The notes: a model not told the origin generated them from the letters alone. 7,029 nt of DNA from an uncultured Collinsella sp. (GCA_958423535.1 CATZRJ010000068.1:1-7029), one strand, 5' to 3'. Shown: positions 1 to 6,284, numbered from the stretch's first letter. Made by a program: numbers and translations.

Positions 1-245
1 AAAGATAATACGATGCAACCTTGGGGGCTGTCAACGAAAACCTCTAGATACACGGCTCCGGGCGTATCCATATAGCTTTGACCTGCGGTTTTGCTGAGTT
101 TGGATATGAAGGACGGTGAATTTGCATATTGCGGTGACATTTCCCGAGGGAATACTTTGGCACGGTGGAGTACATCTGCACCATCGACCTTCGATACCGA
201 CCCTCTTGCACTATTACATAGGTCACGATCGGGCTTCCACGACAC
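1..245 (-). CDS. possible partial gene, unidentified, runs off left edge
   Basis: On the minus strand one frame stays open from the stop at 312-314 down to base 1, about 100 codons. A GTG at 243-245 is the first plausible start after the repeat hairpin, but no clear Shine-Dalgarno sequence precedes it. The translation includes a segment reading PGAVYLEVFVDSPQGC near the edge, which looks like beta-strand protein, but I recognise no family. A second minus frame (GTG at 226 to stop at 44) overlaps it and encodes nothing recognisable, so one of the two, or both, is spurious. It points the same way as the RpiR gene and could be a downstream gene or a remnant. Confidence is low because open length alone is weak evidence. 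Confidence 0.22.
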   Translation of the reverse strand, partial: MSWKPDRDLCNSARGSVSKVDGADVLHRAKVFPREMSPQYANSPSFISKLSKTAGQSYMDTPGAVYLEVFVDSPQGCIVLS

Positions 246-249
246 GATC

Positions 250-313
250 GAGCGTGGATAATCTCCCACTTTTAGCGCGGCCCTAAGGCCAAAGCGGCAG
301 ATTATCCACGCTC
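250..313. repeat. 15-bp perfect inverted repeat carrying the ATCCACGCTC motif
   Basis: The left arm at 250-264 (GAGCGTGGATAATCT) is the exact reverse complement of 299-313 (AGATTATCCACGCTC), separated by 34 nt. The loop contains a smaller GGCC-CTAA-GGCC hairpin at 279-290. A second small hairpin follows at 315-331 (TTCTCC/GGAGAA). The right arm plus the next bases (301-320) recur with one mismatch at 4352-4371. The hairpin lies just after the stop of the leftward regulator gene but no T-tract follows on that strand, so it is not a classical terminator. I interpret it as a palindromic extragenic repeat; its function is unknown. Confidence 0.7.
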
Positions 314-345
314 ATTCTCCAGGCGGGAGAACTAAAGAGCCGCAA

Positions 346-1179
346 CTACTCGGGCCAGGCCAAAGTAGACCCATAGAGCGGCTCCCCCTTGGTGCAGGGG
401 TAGCGACTCAAGTAACACGACGATAGCAAGTCGAATAAATAAGTTATGGCGTATTTCGAATAAACGCCGAGTCGGTCAATTCCGTTTCCCGCATTACCAA
501 GACGATATACACGGTCAAAAGACCTCGATTTGTCATCGTTGCTAAACGCAGTAATTAGAATCTTCCTGCCCGAACGGCAATCAAGATACTCACGCGCCTG
601 TGACGCAAATAGCCCGGAGACCGATACGAGAATTATCAATGACTGCGAAGCGTCTCCCATGTTTTTCAATTCCGCGACGTTAGCCCCAGCAACTATGCGA
701 ACTATCTTGCCCGCATAAAACATTTCCTGCTGAAATCGTACGAGATTGGCGCTCACATTATTGGTGCACCAGATTTCAACGTTTTTATGGCCATCAATTT
801 CGTCGGCAAGGTGCTTAATAGCGATATCGGACACGCCGCTTTCAACCTCAGCGAACATCTCGATCATGCGAACGTCGAGCTCTGCCCTGTACTCCTCGTA
901 GCCATATTCCTCCTCTCGATGGCTTAAGTCGCTTGGAAAAACTGATTGAGTAAATGATTCTTTCAAATCGCTAAGAGACTGGTAGCCCAATCGATTGCAG
1001 AAACGACGAACAGCGGAACGGGTCACGAATGCATCGCGGGTTATTGCGGCAACATTGATTTCGCTCGAACGCCTAATGTGAGCGATGAGATATCGAGCGA
1101 TGGCGGCATCGTTTGACCCAAACTCGCTGTTGATGATGGAGCTAATGCGATTGAGCACATCGAAGTCATTGATATTCAC
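346..1179 (-). CDS. RpiR/MurR-family transcriptional regulator (HTH + SIS domain)
   Basis: Predicted sugar-phosphate-responsive DNA-binding regulator of 277 residues, the usual size for the family. The N-terminal HTH_6 domain covers roughly residues 3-75, with the helix-turn-helix around the VAAITRDAFVTRSAVRRFC stretch (about 43-61) followed by LGYQSLSDLK. The C-terminal half is a sugar-isomerase (SIS) fold with the typical VSVSG phosphosugar-binding loop at about 185-189 and an ILITAFSNDDKS strand-loop after it. I prefer the GTG start at 1179, because AGAGGG lies 5 nt upstream. An ATG at 1218 gives 290 residues, but no Shine-Dalgarno is properly spaced before it. The gene is divergent from a 6-phospho-beta-glucosidase/PTS operon, so it most likely controls that operon. 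Family members can repress or activate; direction and ligand are not visible here. Confidence 0.88.
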   Translation of the reverse strand: MNINDFDVLNRISSIINSEFGSNDAAIARYLIAHIRRSSEINVAAITRDAFVTRSAVRRFCNRLGYQSLSDLKESFTQSVFPSDLSHREEEYGYEEYRAELDVRMIEMFAEVESGVSDIAIKHLADEIDGHKNVEIWCTNNVSANLVRFQQEMFYAGKIVRIVAGANVAELKNMGDASQSLIILVSVSGLFASQAREYLDCRSGRKILITAFSNDDKSRSFDRVYRLGNAGNGIDRLGVYSKYAITYLFDLLSSCYLSRYPCTKGEPLYGSTLAWPE

Positions 1180-1218
1180 GTGATCCCTCTTTCCGCCCTC
1201 CTCGATATTATGGTTCAT

Positions 1219-1330
1219 TTATTGAATCAAACAGCTTTGGTCGTTCTCCTATGATTCAAATCAGTTGACGTCATCTTAATCGTAATTCCGTCACACGTAT
1301 CCACCGTGTTGAATGATGGAAAGGGGATTC
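1219..1330. promoter_or_regulatory. divergent control region with TTGAAT-type half-sites
   Basis: This is the intergenic region between the regulator and the glucosidase gene. It contains TGAATCA at 1223-1229 and its inverted partner TGATTCA at 1252-1258, arms 22 nt apart. Related units are TTGAATGA at 1309-1316 and GATTCA at 1326-1331. A TATGAT at 1250-1255 could be a rightward -10 box overlapping the second half-site, with only a weak -35 near 1228-1233. A TTGACG at 1265-1270 has no good -10 at normal spacing. The repeats are seen; their role as operators for the RpiR protein is inference from position. Confidence 0.4.
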
Positions 1331-2749
1331 ATGGGCAACGTGAACAACATGCCGTTTCTCTGGGGTTCCGCCACGGCGTCTTATCAGTGCGAGGGTGCCT
1401 GGAACGAAGACGGCAAAGGCCTCGGCGAGTGGGATTTCTTTAACCACACAAGCAATAAGAACATCAACCATGTTGACGGTGATGTATCTTGCGACTTCTA
1501 CCATCGCTATGAAGAAGATATCCGCATGATGAAAGAAGGCGGACAAAACACCTATCGCTTCTCTCTTTCATGGAGTCGAATCATCCCCACGGGTATCGGC
1601 GAAGTGAATGAAGAGGGTATCGATTTTTATAATCGAGTCATTGATTGCTGCCTCGAAAATGGCATAGAGCCCAACGTTACGCTGTTCCATTACGATCTGC
1701 CATTCACGCTTGCTTGCAAAGGCGGATGGCTGAACAACGACATGGCAGAGTGGTTCTGCAAATACGCCGAGATTTGCTTTGAGCGCTTTGGAGACCGCGT
1801 CAAAATCTGGGCTACCGTTAACGAGCCGCATTTCTACAGCTACTGCGTAAACATGTTGGGCAACTATCCCCCCAATCGATCGCTCGACGTTCAGTCGTAC
1901 ATGCAGTTTCAATACAACCTGATGCGCGCAAGCGCACTCGCAGTCCGAGCATATCGTCAAATGGGCTACGACGGCATCATCGGCGCCGTCCACGATGGCG
2001 GCGTTGTCGAACTCGACCCGGCAACCGAGCACCCCGATGACGTGTTTCGATACGCAGACTTTTTCGCCAATCGCATGATTCTGGCACCAGCGCTTCAGGG
2101 TCAACTGCCGCCAGAAATGGACGAAATCCTTGAAAAACTTGGCGTCTCGCTCTATCGATCCCCAAATGACGTAGAAGAATTCAGAGACGGTAAAGTCGAT
2201 TTTATTGGACTCAACGTGTATTGCCGAGAGTATGTAACCGACTGGCACGGTGGAGAGCTTGCCGTTTCGGCGAACAATAAGGGCGGTTCGAGCAAAAAGG
2301 TCGAAGGAAAATGCATTGCGCCCTTGTTTGAAAGCGCCCGCGACAGCAATGTTCCCCGCAATAAATGGGGCCGCGAAATACTCCCAAGTTGCATGTATTC
2401 AACCATCATGGATGTCCACGAGCGCTATGACGCGCCCCGCATCTTTATTACGGAAAACGGACATGGCGCCTATGAGCAACCAGACGCAGACGGAATGATC
2501 CACGATGATGACCGCATCGAGCTTCTGGGCCAGTTCATCGAGCACATGATGAGGGCTAAGCGCGACGGCGCGCGCGTTGAGGGCTACTACCTCTGGTCGA
2601 CGATGGATCTGTATAGCTGGATCAACGGCTACGAAAAACGATACGGACTTGTCCATATCGACTTCGAGAACAATCTGGAGCGCACCCCCAAAAAGAGCTG
2701 GTATTGGTACCGAGACCTTATCTCGAAGTATCAGGAGCAGGAAGGTTAG
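1331..2749 (+). CDS. 6-phospho-beta-glucosidase, glycoside hydrolase family 1
   Basis: Cytoplasmic GH1 enzyme of 472 residues that should hydrolyse 6-phospho-beta-glucosides made by PTS import, giving glucose 6-phosphate and an aglycone or sugar. The N-terminus FLWGSATASYQCEGA (9-23) is the standard GH1 opening. The acid/base glutamate is E165 in TVNEP, and the nucleophile is E375 in ITENG. Near the C-terminus the loop YSWINGYEKRYG supplies S429, K436 and Y438. This Ser/Lys/Tyr set binds the 6-phosphate in phospho-glycosidases, and unphosphorylated-sugar GH1 enzymes carry Glu-Trp at that place. The ATG at 1331 is chosen because AAAGGGG lies 4 nt upstream; the ATG at 1313 has no ribosome binding site and would add six residues before the conserved start. 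It forms an operon with the EIIBC gene. The aglycone preference (cellobiose, arbutin, salicin or other) cannot be told. Confidence 0.93.
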   Translation: MGNVNNMPFLWGSATASYQCEGAWNEDGKGLGEWDFFNHTSNKNINHVDGDVSCDFYHRYEEDIRMMKEGGQNTYRFSLSWSRIIPTGIGEVNEEGIDFYNRVIDCCLENGIEPNVTLFHYDLPFTLACKGGWLNNDMAEWFCKYAEICFERFGDRVKIWATVNEPHFYSYCVNMLGNYPPNRSLDVQSYMQFQYNLMRASALAVRAYRQMGYDGIIGAVHDGGVVELDPATEHPDDVFRYADFFANRMILAPALQGQLPPEMDEILEKLGVSLYRSPNDVEEFRDGKVDFIGLNVYCREYVTDWHGGELAVSANNKGGSSKKVEGKCIAPLFESARDSNVPRNKWGREILPSCMYSTIMDVHERYDAPRIFITENGHGAYEQPDADGMIHDDDRIELLGQFIEHMMRAKRDGARVEGYYLWSTMDLYSWINGYEKRYGLVHIDFENNLERTPKKSWYWYRDLISKYQEQEG

Positions 2750-2758
2750 GAGAAAGAG

Positions 2759-4159
2759 ATGAAATATCAGGCAATGTCCGAAACAGTCCTAAAGGCTGTT
2801 GGCGGCAAAGAAAACATTACATCGGTAACTCATTGTGCGACGCGCCTTCGCATCGACGCACGAGACACCTCGATCATCGATCTCCAGCTCGCCAAATCGG
2901 CCGACCAGGCGCTCGGGGCAGTAGTCAGCGGTGGCCAGCTTCAGGTGATCATCGGCCCCAACGTCACCGAGGCTTACAACGACTTCCTCGACTTCGCGGG
3001 AATCGAAGTCGGCGGTGGCACGGTTGCCGACGATGCCCAAACCGCCAAAGACCTTGCAGAAGGCATTAAAAGCGGTAACACCGCCATGGGCTTGATTGAG
3101 AAATTCGGGAACGTCTCTGCACAGGTATTCATGCCCATCGTCCCGGCGCTCATCGTTGGCGGACTCATTCTTTCGATCAAGAATCTCCTGGTCAATTATT
3201 GTGGATTGAGCACCGATAGCGGAACCGCCCAGGTTCTGCTGGCGATCTTCAGCGCCTCATTTAGCTTCCTGCCCGTTTACCTCGGCTATCAGCTCGCCGC
3301 CGTCATGAAGATGCAGCCTATCATGGGCGCACTGCTGGGCGCAATCATGATTAGCTCGTCTATTAGCGGTGCTGAGGGTCTCGACTTTCTTGGCATCCCC
3401 ATCCCGACGAATGACTACTCGAGCACGGTGGTGCCAATCGTACTGGGCGTTGTGTTCATGTACTTTGTTGATCGCGGTCTTCAGAAAATCATCCCCGACA
3501 TTACCAAACTGTTCTTGAAGCCGCTGCTCACCATGTTCATCGTCGTGCCTGTTGAGCTGATTATCCTCGGCCCCGCCGGCAGCATGATGGGCTACGCGCT
3601 GAGTGATGCCGCCACGTGGCTCATGGATAACGTGGCATTTATCGCTACTCCAATCCTTGCAGCCCTTAACCCCTATTTTGTCATGCTCGGTCTTGATAAG
3701 GCCTACATCGCGATCGAAGTTACGAGCTTGGCGCAGCTCGGCTGGGCGCCCATCATCTTTGGCTTCATCTCAAACCTCTGCATTGGCGGCACGAGTCTCG
3801 CCTTGGCAACTGCAATGAAAGGCAACAAGGAGAAGAGAGGTATGGTCACCACGGTTGCCGTCACCGCACTTTGCGGCGTAACTGAGCCCGCATTTTACGG
3901 CTGCCTCATCGAGCGTCCCCGCCTGCTTGTCGGCACGGCAATCGGCGCCCTCTGCGCGGGACTCCCTGCAGGTATCTTCGTCCTGAAGGAGTATGTTGCG
4001 GGAGCATGCCCCGGCCTTCTTTCTGCGCTGATCTTTATCGCTCCCGATGGATCCATGGGCAACTTCGTACTGGCGTGCGTTGTCGCCGTCATCGCCATCG
4101 TCGTCTCGTTCATCGCTGCACGCGTGATTATCAAGAAGAATCCCAACTATATTGAGTAA
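2759..4159 (+). CDS. PTS EIIBC component, glucose/beta-glucoside family
   Basis: Membrane permease of the phosphoenolpyruvate phosphotransferase system, 466 residues. The EIIB domain occupies about residues 1-85, with the phosphorylated cysteine C26 in THCATRLR (24-31). A linker leads into the EIIC domain (about 105-460), which has multiple hydrophobic segments (for example 122-144, 223-236, 257-275, 389-409, 434-454) and the conserved GVTEPAFYG sugar-site motif at 373-381. The protein ends straight after EIIC, so the EIIA domain that full-length BglF-type proteins carry (about 620 residues) is absent; no EIIA gene is seen in the window. The ATG at 2759 is preceded by AGGAG at 2748-2752, overlapping the glucosidase stop, so the two genes are co-transcribed and probably translationally linked. 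The glycosidase partner points to a beta-glucoside substrate; the permease sequence alone would not exclude sucrose- or trehalose-type sugars. Confidence 0.92.
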   Translation: MKYQAMSETVLKAVGGKENITSVTHCATRLRIDARDTSIIDLQLAKSADQALGAVVSGGQLQVIIGPNVTEAYNDFLDFAGIEVGGGTVADDAQTAKDLAEGIKSGNTAMGLIEKFGNVSAQVFMPIVPALIVGGLILSIKNLLVNYCGLSTDSGTAQVLLAIFSASFSFLPVYLGYQLAAVMKMQPIMGALLGAIMISSSISGAEGLDFLGIPIPTNDYSSTVVPIVLGVVFMYFVDRGLQKIIPDITKLFLKPLLTMFIVVPVELIILGPAGSMMGYALSDAATWLMDNVAFIATPILAALNPYFVMLGLDKAYIAIEVTSLAQLGWAPIIFGFISNLCIGGTSLALATAMKGNKEKRGMVTTVAVTALCGVTEPAFYGCLIERPRLLVGTAIGALCAGLPAGIFVLKEYVAGACPGLLSALIFIAPDGSMGNFVLACVVAVIAIVVSFIAARVIIKKNPNYIE

Positions 4160-4260
4160 ATGCCCGCTGTTTGCATTGGGGACATCCTCGGCAGACCGTT
4201 AGCAAGAACCCAAGAAGTCCCTTAGGGGCTCGATTAATCCATTCGGATTCCTGAGGCACA

Positions 4261-4300
4261 AACGACCCCGATTCCACAATGAAATCGGGGTCGTTGTTTC
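4261..4300 (+). terminator. intrinsic terminator of the glucosidase-PTS operon
   Basis: A 13-bp perfect stem, AACGACCCCGATT (4261-4273) with AATCGGGGTCGTT (4283-4295), closes a 9-nt loop and is followed by GTTTC. It lies about 100 nt after the EIIBC stop. I see no gene between that stop and the hairpin. Confidence 0.85.
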
Positions 4301-4351
4301 TAAAGCCTTCGATAGACAATCGGTGTTTACCTTAGCTCCCCATCCAAGTTA

Positions 4352-4416
4352 ATTATCCACGCTCGTTCTCCGGTCGAAAGTTTTTCTTCTCTCGCGTGTC
4401 CAGAAATCCACGCTCG
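4352..4416. repeat. two direct copies of the ATCCACGCTCG repeat
   Basis: ATCCACGCTCG occurs at 4355-4365 and again at 4406-4416. The first copy lies in a 20-bp stretch (4352-4371) that matches 301-320 at 19 of 20 positions in the same orientation. Together with the inverted pair at 250-313, four copies of the 10-mer core lie on either side of the regulator-glucosidase-PTS locus and none inside it. This looks like an intergenic repeat family; function unknown. Confidence 0.65.
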
Positions 4417-4447
4417 AGCAGGACATCCAGGTCCGCACCCGCCCTTG

Positions 4448-4498
4448 TCTCGATCTGTAACAGCAAGAGGCCTATTCCGCTTCTACATGTTACAGATC
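4448..4498. repeat. palindromic repeat unit 1 (ATCTGTAACA...TGTTACAGAT)
   Basis: The arms GATCTGTAACA (4452-4462) and TGTTACAGATC (4488-4498) are perfect reverse complements separated by 25 nt. TCTC immediately precedes the left arm, as in unit 2. No gene overlaps and no T-tract follows, so it is not an obvious terminator. Confidence 0.75.
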
Positions 4499-4527
4499 AA
4501 GATATTCCTAAAACACCCTAAGTTTCA

Positions 4528-4578
4528 TCTCAATCTGTAACAGTTAGATGCCAAATATCGGTCTTGGTGTTACAGATT
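4528..4578. repeat. palindromic repeat unit 2 (ATCTGTAACA...TGTTACAGAT)
   Basis: The arms AATCTGTAACA (4532-4542) and TGTTACAGATT (4568-4578) are perfect reverse complements, again separated by exactly 25 nt, and again follow TCTC. Unit 2 is displaced exactly 80 bp from unit 1. The outermost arm base pair differs from unit 1 (A-T instead of G-C), so pairing is kept despite the base change. The loops are only loosely similar. Confidence 0.75.
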
Positions 4579-4631
4579 TAGACAAACCGAAAACGGAATG
4601 GGCGCTGACCCGATGGCGCACCACCTAAATA

Positions 4632-4666
4632 GAAACGGGCCCTGTCCCACAAGGGAACAGAGCCCG
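4632..4666 (-). terminator. intrinsic terminator downstream of the tRNA-Thr 3' half
   Basis: Read on the minus strand, CGGGCTCTGTTCCC, the loop TTGT and GGGACAGGGCCCG form a long stem with one internal mismatch and one bulged base, followed by TTTCT. It lies about 10 nt beyond the CCA end of the tRNA fragment. It is what one expects after an intact tRNA gene and marks the left flank as the original chromosome. Confidence 0.75.
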
Positions 4667-4675
4667 AAACTCTCA

Positions 4676-4718
4676 TGGAGCCAGTGACAGGAATCGAACC
4701 TGCAACCCACTGATTACA
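4676..4718 (-). pseudogene. 3' half of tRNA-Thr(UGU): displaced attachment-site copy
   Basis: On the minus strand these 43 bases read as the anticodon-to-CCA half of a tRNA. They comprise anticodon TGT then AA (4714-4718), 3' anticodon stem TCAGT (4709-4713), 5-nt variable loop, T arm GCAGG-TTCGATT-CCTGT (4687-4703), acceptor strand CACTGGC (4680-4686), discriminator T and encoded CCA (4676-4678). The base before the anticodon is A, not the invariant U33, and no D arm or 5' acceptor strand (GCCAGTG expected) follows, so similarity stops at the anticodon. That is the pattern left when a tyrosine-integrase element recombines in an anticodon loop. The Thr(UGU) assignment rests on the anticodon and resemblance to known tRNA-Thr 3' halves. 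Confidence 0.85.
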
Positions 4719-4796
4719 TCGGTTTCCTTATCGTTTATTAACGTTCATCTGCGACTATGCCGACCGTGACCTCGAGCTTTTCTTTCATCTTCCGCC

Positions 4797-4819
4797 TATA
4801 GTCTCACTTGAGACGTCTC
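4797..4819 (+). promoter_or_regulatory. candidate -10 box overlapped by GTCTC palindromes
   Basis: TATAGT at 4797-4802 resembles a -10 box; the -35 at 17 nt spacing is poor. The perfect palindrome GTCTCA-CT-TGAGAC (4801-4814) starts inside it and is followed by another GTCTC, so GAGAC/GTCTC at 4810-4819 forms a second, overlapping palindrome. This arrangement fits an operator on an integrase promoter, but that is inference. Confidence 0.35.
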
Positions 4820-4831
4820 CGAAACAGTCAA

Positions 4832-4878
4832 ATTGCACAGTCATTGCACACGTGATTGCACACGTGATTGCACACGGA
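4832..4878 (+). repeat. four ATTGCACA direct repeats, probable integrase arm sites
   Basis: ATTGCACA starts at 4832, 4843, 4855 and 4867, spaced 11, 12 and 12 bp. The middle two form an identical 12-mer, ATTGCACACGTG, in tandem. They lie between the tRNA-Thr att fragment and the integrase start, and the last one runs into the GGAGG ribosome binding site. Position, spacing and repetition match arm-type binding sites for the N-terminal domain of lambda-like integrases, and binding there could also repress int. Binding is inferred. Confidence 0.65.
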
Positions 4879-4884
4879 GGAACA

Positions 4885-6093
4885 ATGGAAGAGAAATACG
4901 CTACTTCATCTATATATAAGTACATGGACGATCGCTGGCGCGCGCAGTTCCCCTACTTCGAGGACGGCGCTTGGCATAAGAAAACTCGGCTTCTTGAACA
5001 TCGAGGCCGCGATAAAGGTCGTAGCCATAAGCATCGAGACGCGGCCATGGTGGAAGCTGAGGTCGTTCGCGCCCGCCTAAATGCAGAAGCGGAAGCCGAA
5101 GCGAGTAGGCCGGCAGAATCGATTTCAGTTGCCGAACTAGTGTCTACCTATATAACAATGGAGTGCGCCGACATCGCGCGCTCCACCGCGACCGGCTATT
5201 CAGGCATGCTCCGCCGAAACATCGAACCATATATTGGCAGCATTCCCCTGGAGGACCTAACTGAAGAAGACGTCCAGGAATGGGTCAACGCAATGGCGAA
5301 GAAGCACGCAAGGTCAACTGCGTGCAATTCCCTAAGGCTGCTGCGGGGCTCATTGAAATACGGACTGAGGAAAAAGCTGGTTTCAGAAAATGTAGCCGCA
5401 TGGGCAAAGGTCCCTAAGAACGAGGATGCCGATTACGGACGGCCGAATTCACTTACCGACAAGGAAAGGGTCCGCGTCCTAAACACCCTCAACGCATCCA
5501 TTGATGTCCCAACAATACTGGCGGCCAAGATCTCCCTGTATACAGGACTCCGTCGAGGCGAACTTTGCGCCCTGAAGTGGAAATGCGTCGACTTTTCCCA
5601 ATCCTCAATTCGTGTGGAAGCCGCAATCGGGCATACCGACACCGAGTTCTACATCAAAGGACCCAAAAGTGTTAGTAGTAGACGGGCGATTCCAAATTGT
5701 CCAGAGGATCTCATGCGCGACCTAGCCGCGCGCAAGCGAGACATGAAAGAAGAATGCATCAGACTCGGGATTGAGTTCAGCGAGGAAATGTTCGTACTGG
5801 GATTTCCCGACGGCTCGTTCCTTAAGCCTCCCAGGATTAACGGTGCCTGGCGTGCGCTCTCTAAGGCGCTGAACCTTCATGGAGTATTAAACAGGAACAC
5901 GGTAACCTTCCATGACCTAAGGCACAGCTTCGCAACATATGCCGTCGCCAACGGCGTAGACCCGAAAACGCTCGCAAGTTTGATGGGCCACTCCAAAGCC
6001 TCCATGACCCTAGACAGATACGCCAGCGCCGACCCGAAAGCAACCGCATCGGCAATGGACGCTCTCGGACGCCTTTACAAGAGCGCCTCATAG
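4885..6093 (+). CDS. int: tyrosine recombinase / site-specific integrase
   Basis: Integrase of 402 residues that would catalyse integration and excision of the element at the tRNA-Thr site. An N-terminal arm-binding region (about 5-55, basic around 40-51) is followed by an Ala/Glu-rich linker (66-75). A core-binding SAM-like domain (about 80-175) includes STATGYSGMLRRNIEPYIG. The catalytic domain (about 190-395) has every active-site residue: R223 (TGLRRGEL), K261 (KGPKSVSSRR), H343 and R346 (HDLRHSF), H369 (MGHS) and nucleophile Y379 (LDRYA). ATG 4885 is chosen because GGAGG ends 4 nt before it; the in-frame GTG at 4852 would translate the ATTGCACA repeats and has no ribosome binding site. 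The gene points away from the att fragment and is followed by a terminator. Phage, ICE and mobilisable-island integrases all share this architecture. Confidence 0.94.
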   Translation: MEEKYATSSIYKYMDDRWRAQFPYFEDGAWHKKTRLLEHRGRDKGRSHKHRDAAMVEAEVVRARLNAEAEAEASRPAESISVAELVSTYITMECADIARSTATGYSGMLRRNIEPYIGSIPLEDLTEEDVQEWVNAMAKKHARSTACNSLRLLRGSLKYGLRKKLVSENVAAWAKVPKNEDADYGRPNSLTDKERVRVLNTLNASIDVPTILAAKISLYTGLRRGELCALKWKCVDFSQSSIRVEAAIGHTDTEFYIKGPKSVSSRRAIPNCPEDLMRDLAARKRDMKEECIRLGIEFSEEMFVLGFPDGSFLKPPRINGAWRALSKALNLHGVLNRNTVTFHDLRHSFATYAVANGVDPKTLASLMGHSKASMTLDRYASADPKATASAMDALGRLYKSAS

Positions 6094-6122
6094 CTTACGA
6101 AAACTGAATTGGACCTAACCGA

Positions 6123-6150
6123 AGGCCGCGAGACCACATCGCGGCCTTTT
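6123..6150 (+). terminator. intrinsic terminator after the integrase gene
   Basis: The stem AGGCCGCG (6123-6130) / CGCGGCCT (6140-6147) is 8 bp and perfect, with a 9-nt loop, and ends in TTTT. It lies 30 nt after the integrase stop and separates int transcription from the xis-like gene. Confidence 0.85.
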
Positions 6151-6214
6151 CCATGCCTTTCCAGAGCAAGTCATTTCAGTCTATCGGGTCCATATCGTCC
6201 GCCGCGACCGTAGT

Positions 6215-6255
6215 TTTGAGACCGCCTTCCAAGACAGTTCAGACTTGAACTCAAA
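6215..6255. promoter_or_regulatory. nested palindromes upstream of the xis-like gene
   Basis: AGTTCA-GACT-TGAACT (6236-6251) is a perfect 16-bp dyad. An outer pair, TTTGAG (6215-6220) and CTCAAA (6250-6255), partly overlaps it. The position, 34 nt before the start of a small HTH protein, suggests an operator. No convincing -10/-35 pair is visible. Confidence 0.35.
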
Positions 6256-6284
6256 GAGACGACAGCAAATAGAAGGAGGTCGAA

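Noticed and set aside
250..331. Intrinsic terminator of the regulator gene
   Set aside because: The hairpins are real, but no T-tract follows on the minus strand, and the sequence recurs elsewhere as a repeat.
1265..1293. Sigma-70 promoter from TTGACG
   Set aside because: There is a good -35 match but no acceptable -10 at 16-19 nt spacing.
1313..1330. ATG at 1313 as the glucosidase start
   Set aside because: No Shine-Dalgarno precedes it, while AAAGGGG is correctly placed for ATG 1331, and GH1 homology begins shortly after that.
1568..2248. 226-codon minus-strand open frame inside the glucosidase gene
   Set aside because: It is antisense to a fully conserved GH1 enzyme and gives no recognisable protein; a shadow of codon bias.
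4676..4760. A complete tRNA-Thr gene on the minus strand
   Set aside because: Only the anticodon-to-CCA half is present. Bases beyond 4718 do not supply U33, a D arm or the 5' acceptor strand.
4832..4878. Short direct repeats as a possible mini CRISPR array
   Set aside because: The units are 8-12 bp, contiguous and without unique spacers. Their position fits integrase arm sites.
4852..4884. Upstream GTG start for the integrase
   Set aside because: It lacks a ribosome binding site and would translate the repeats. ATG 4885 has GGAGG just upstream.
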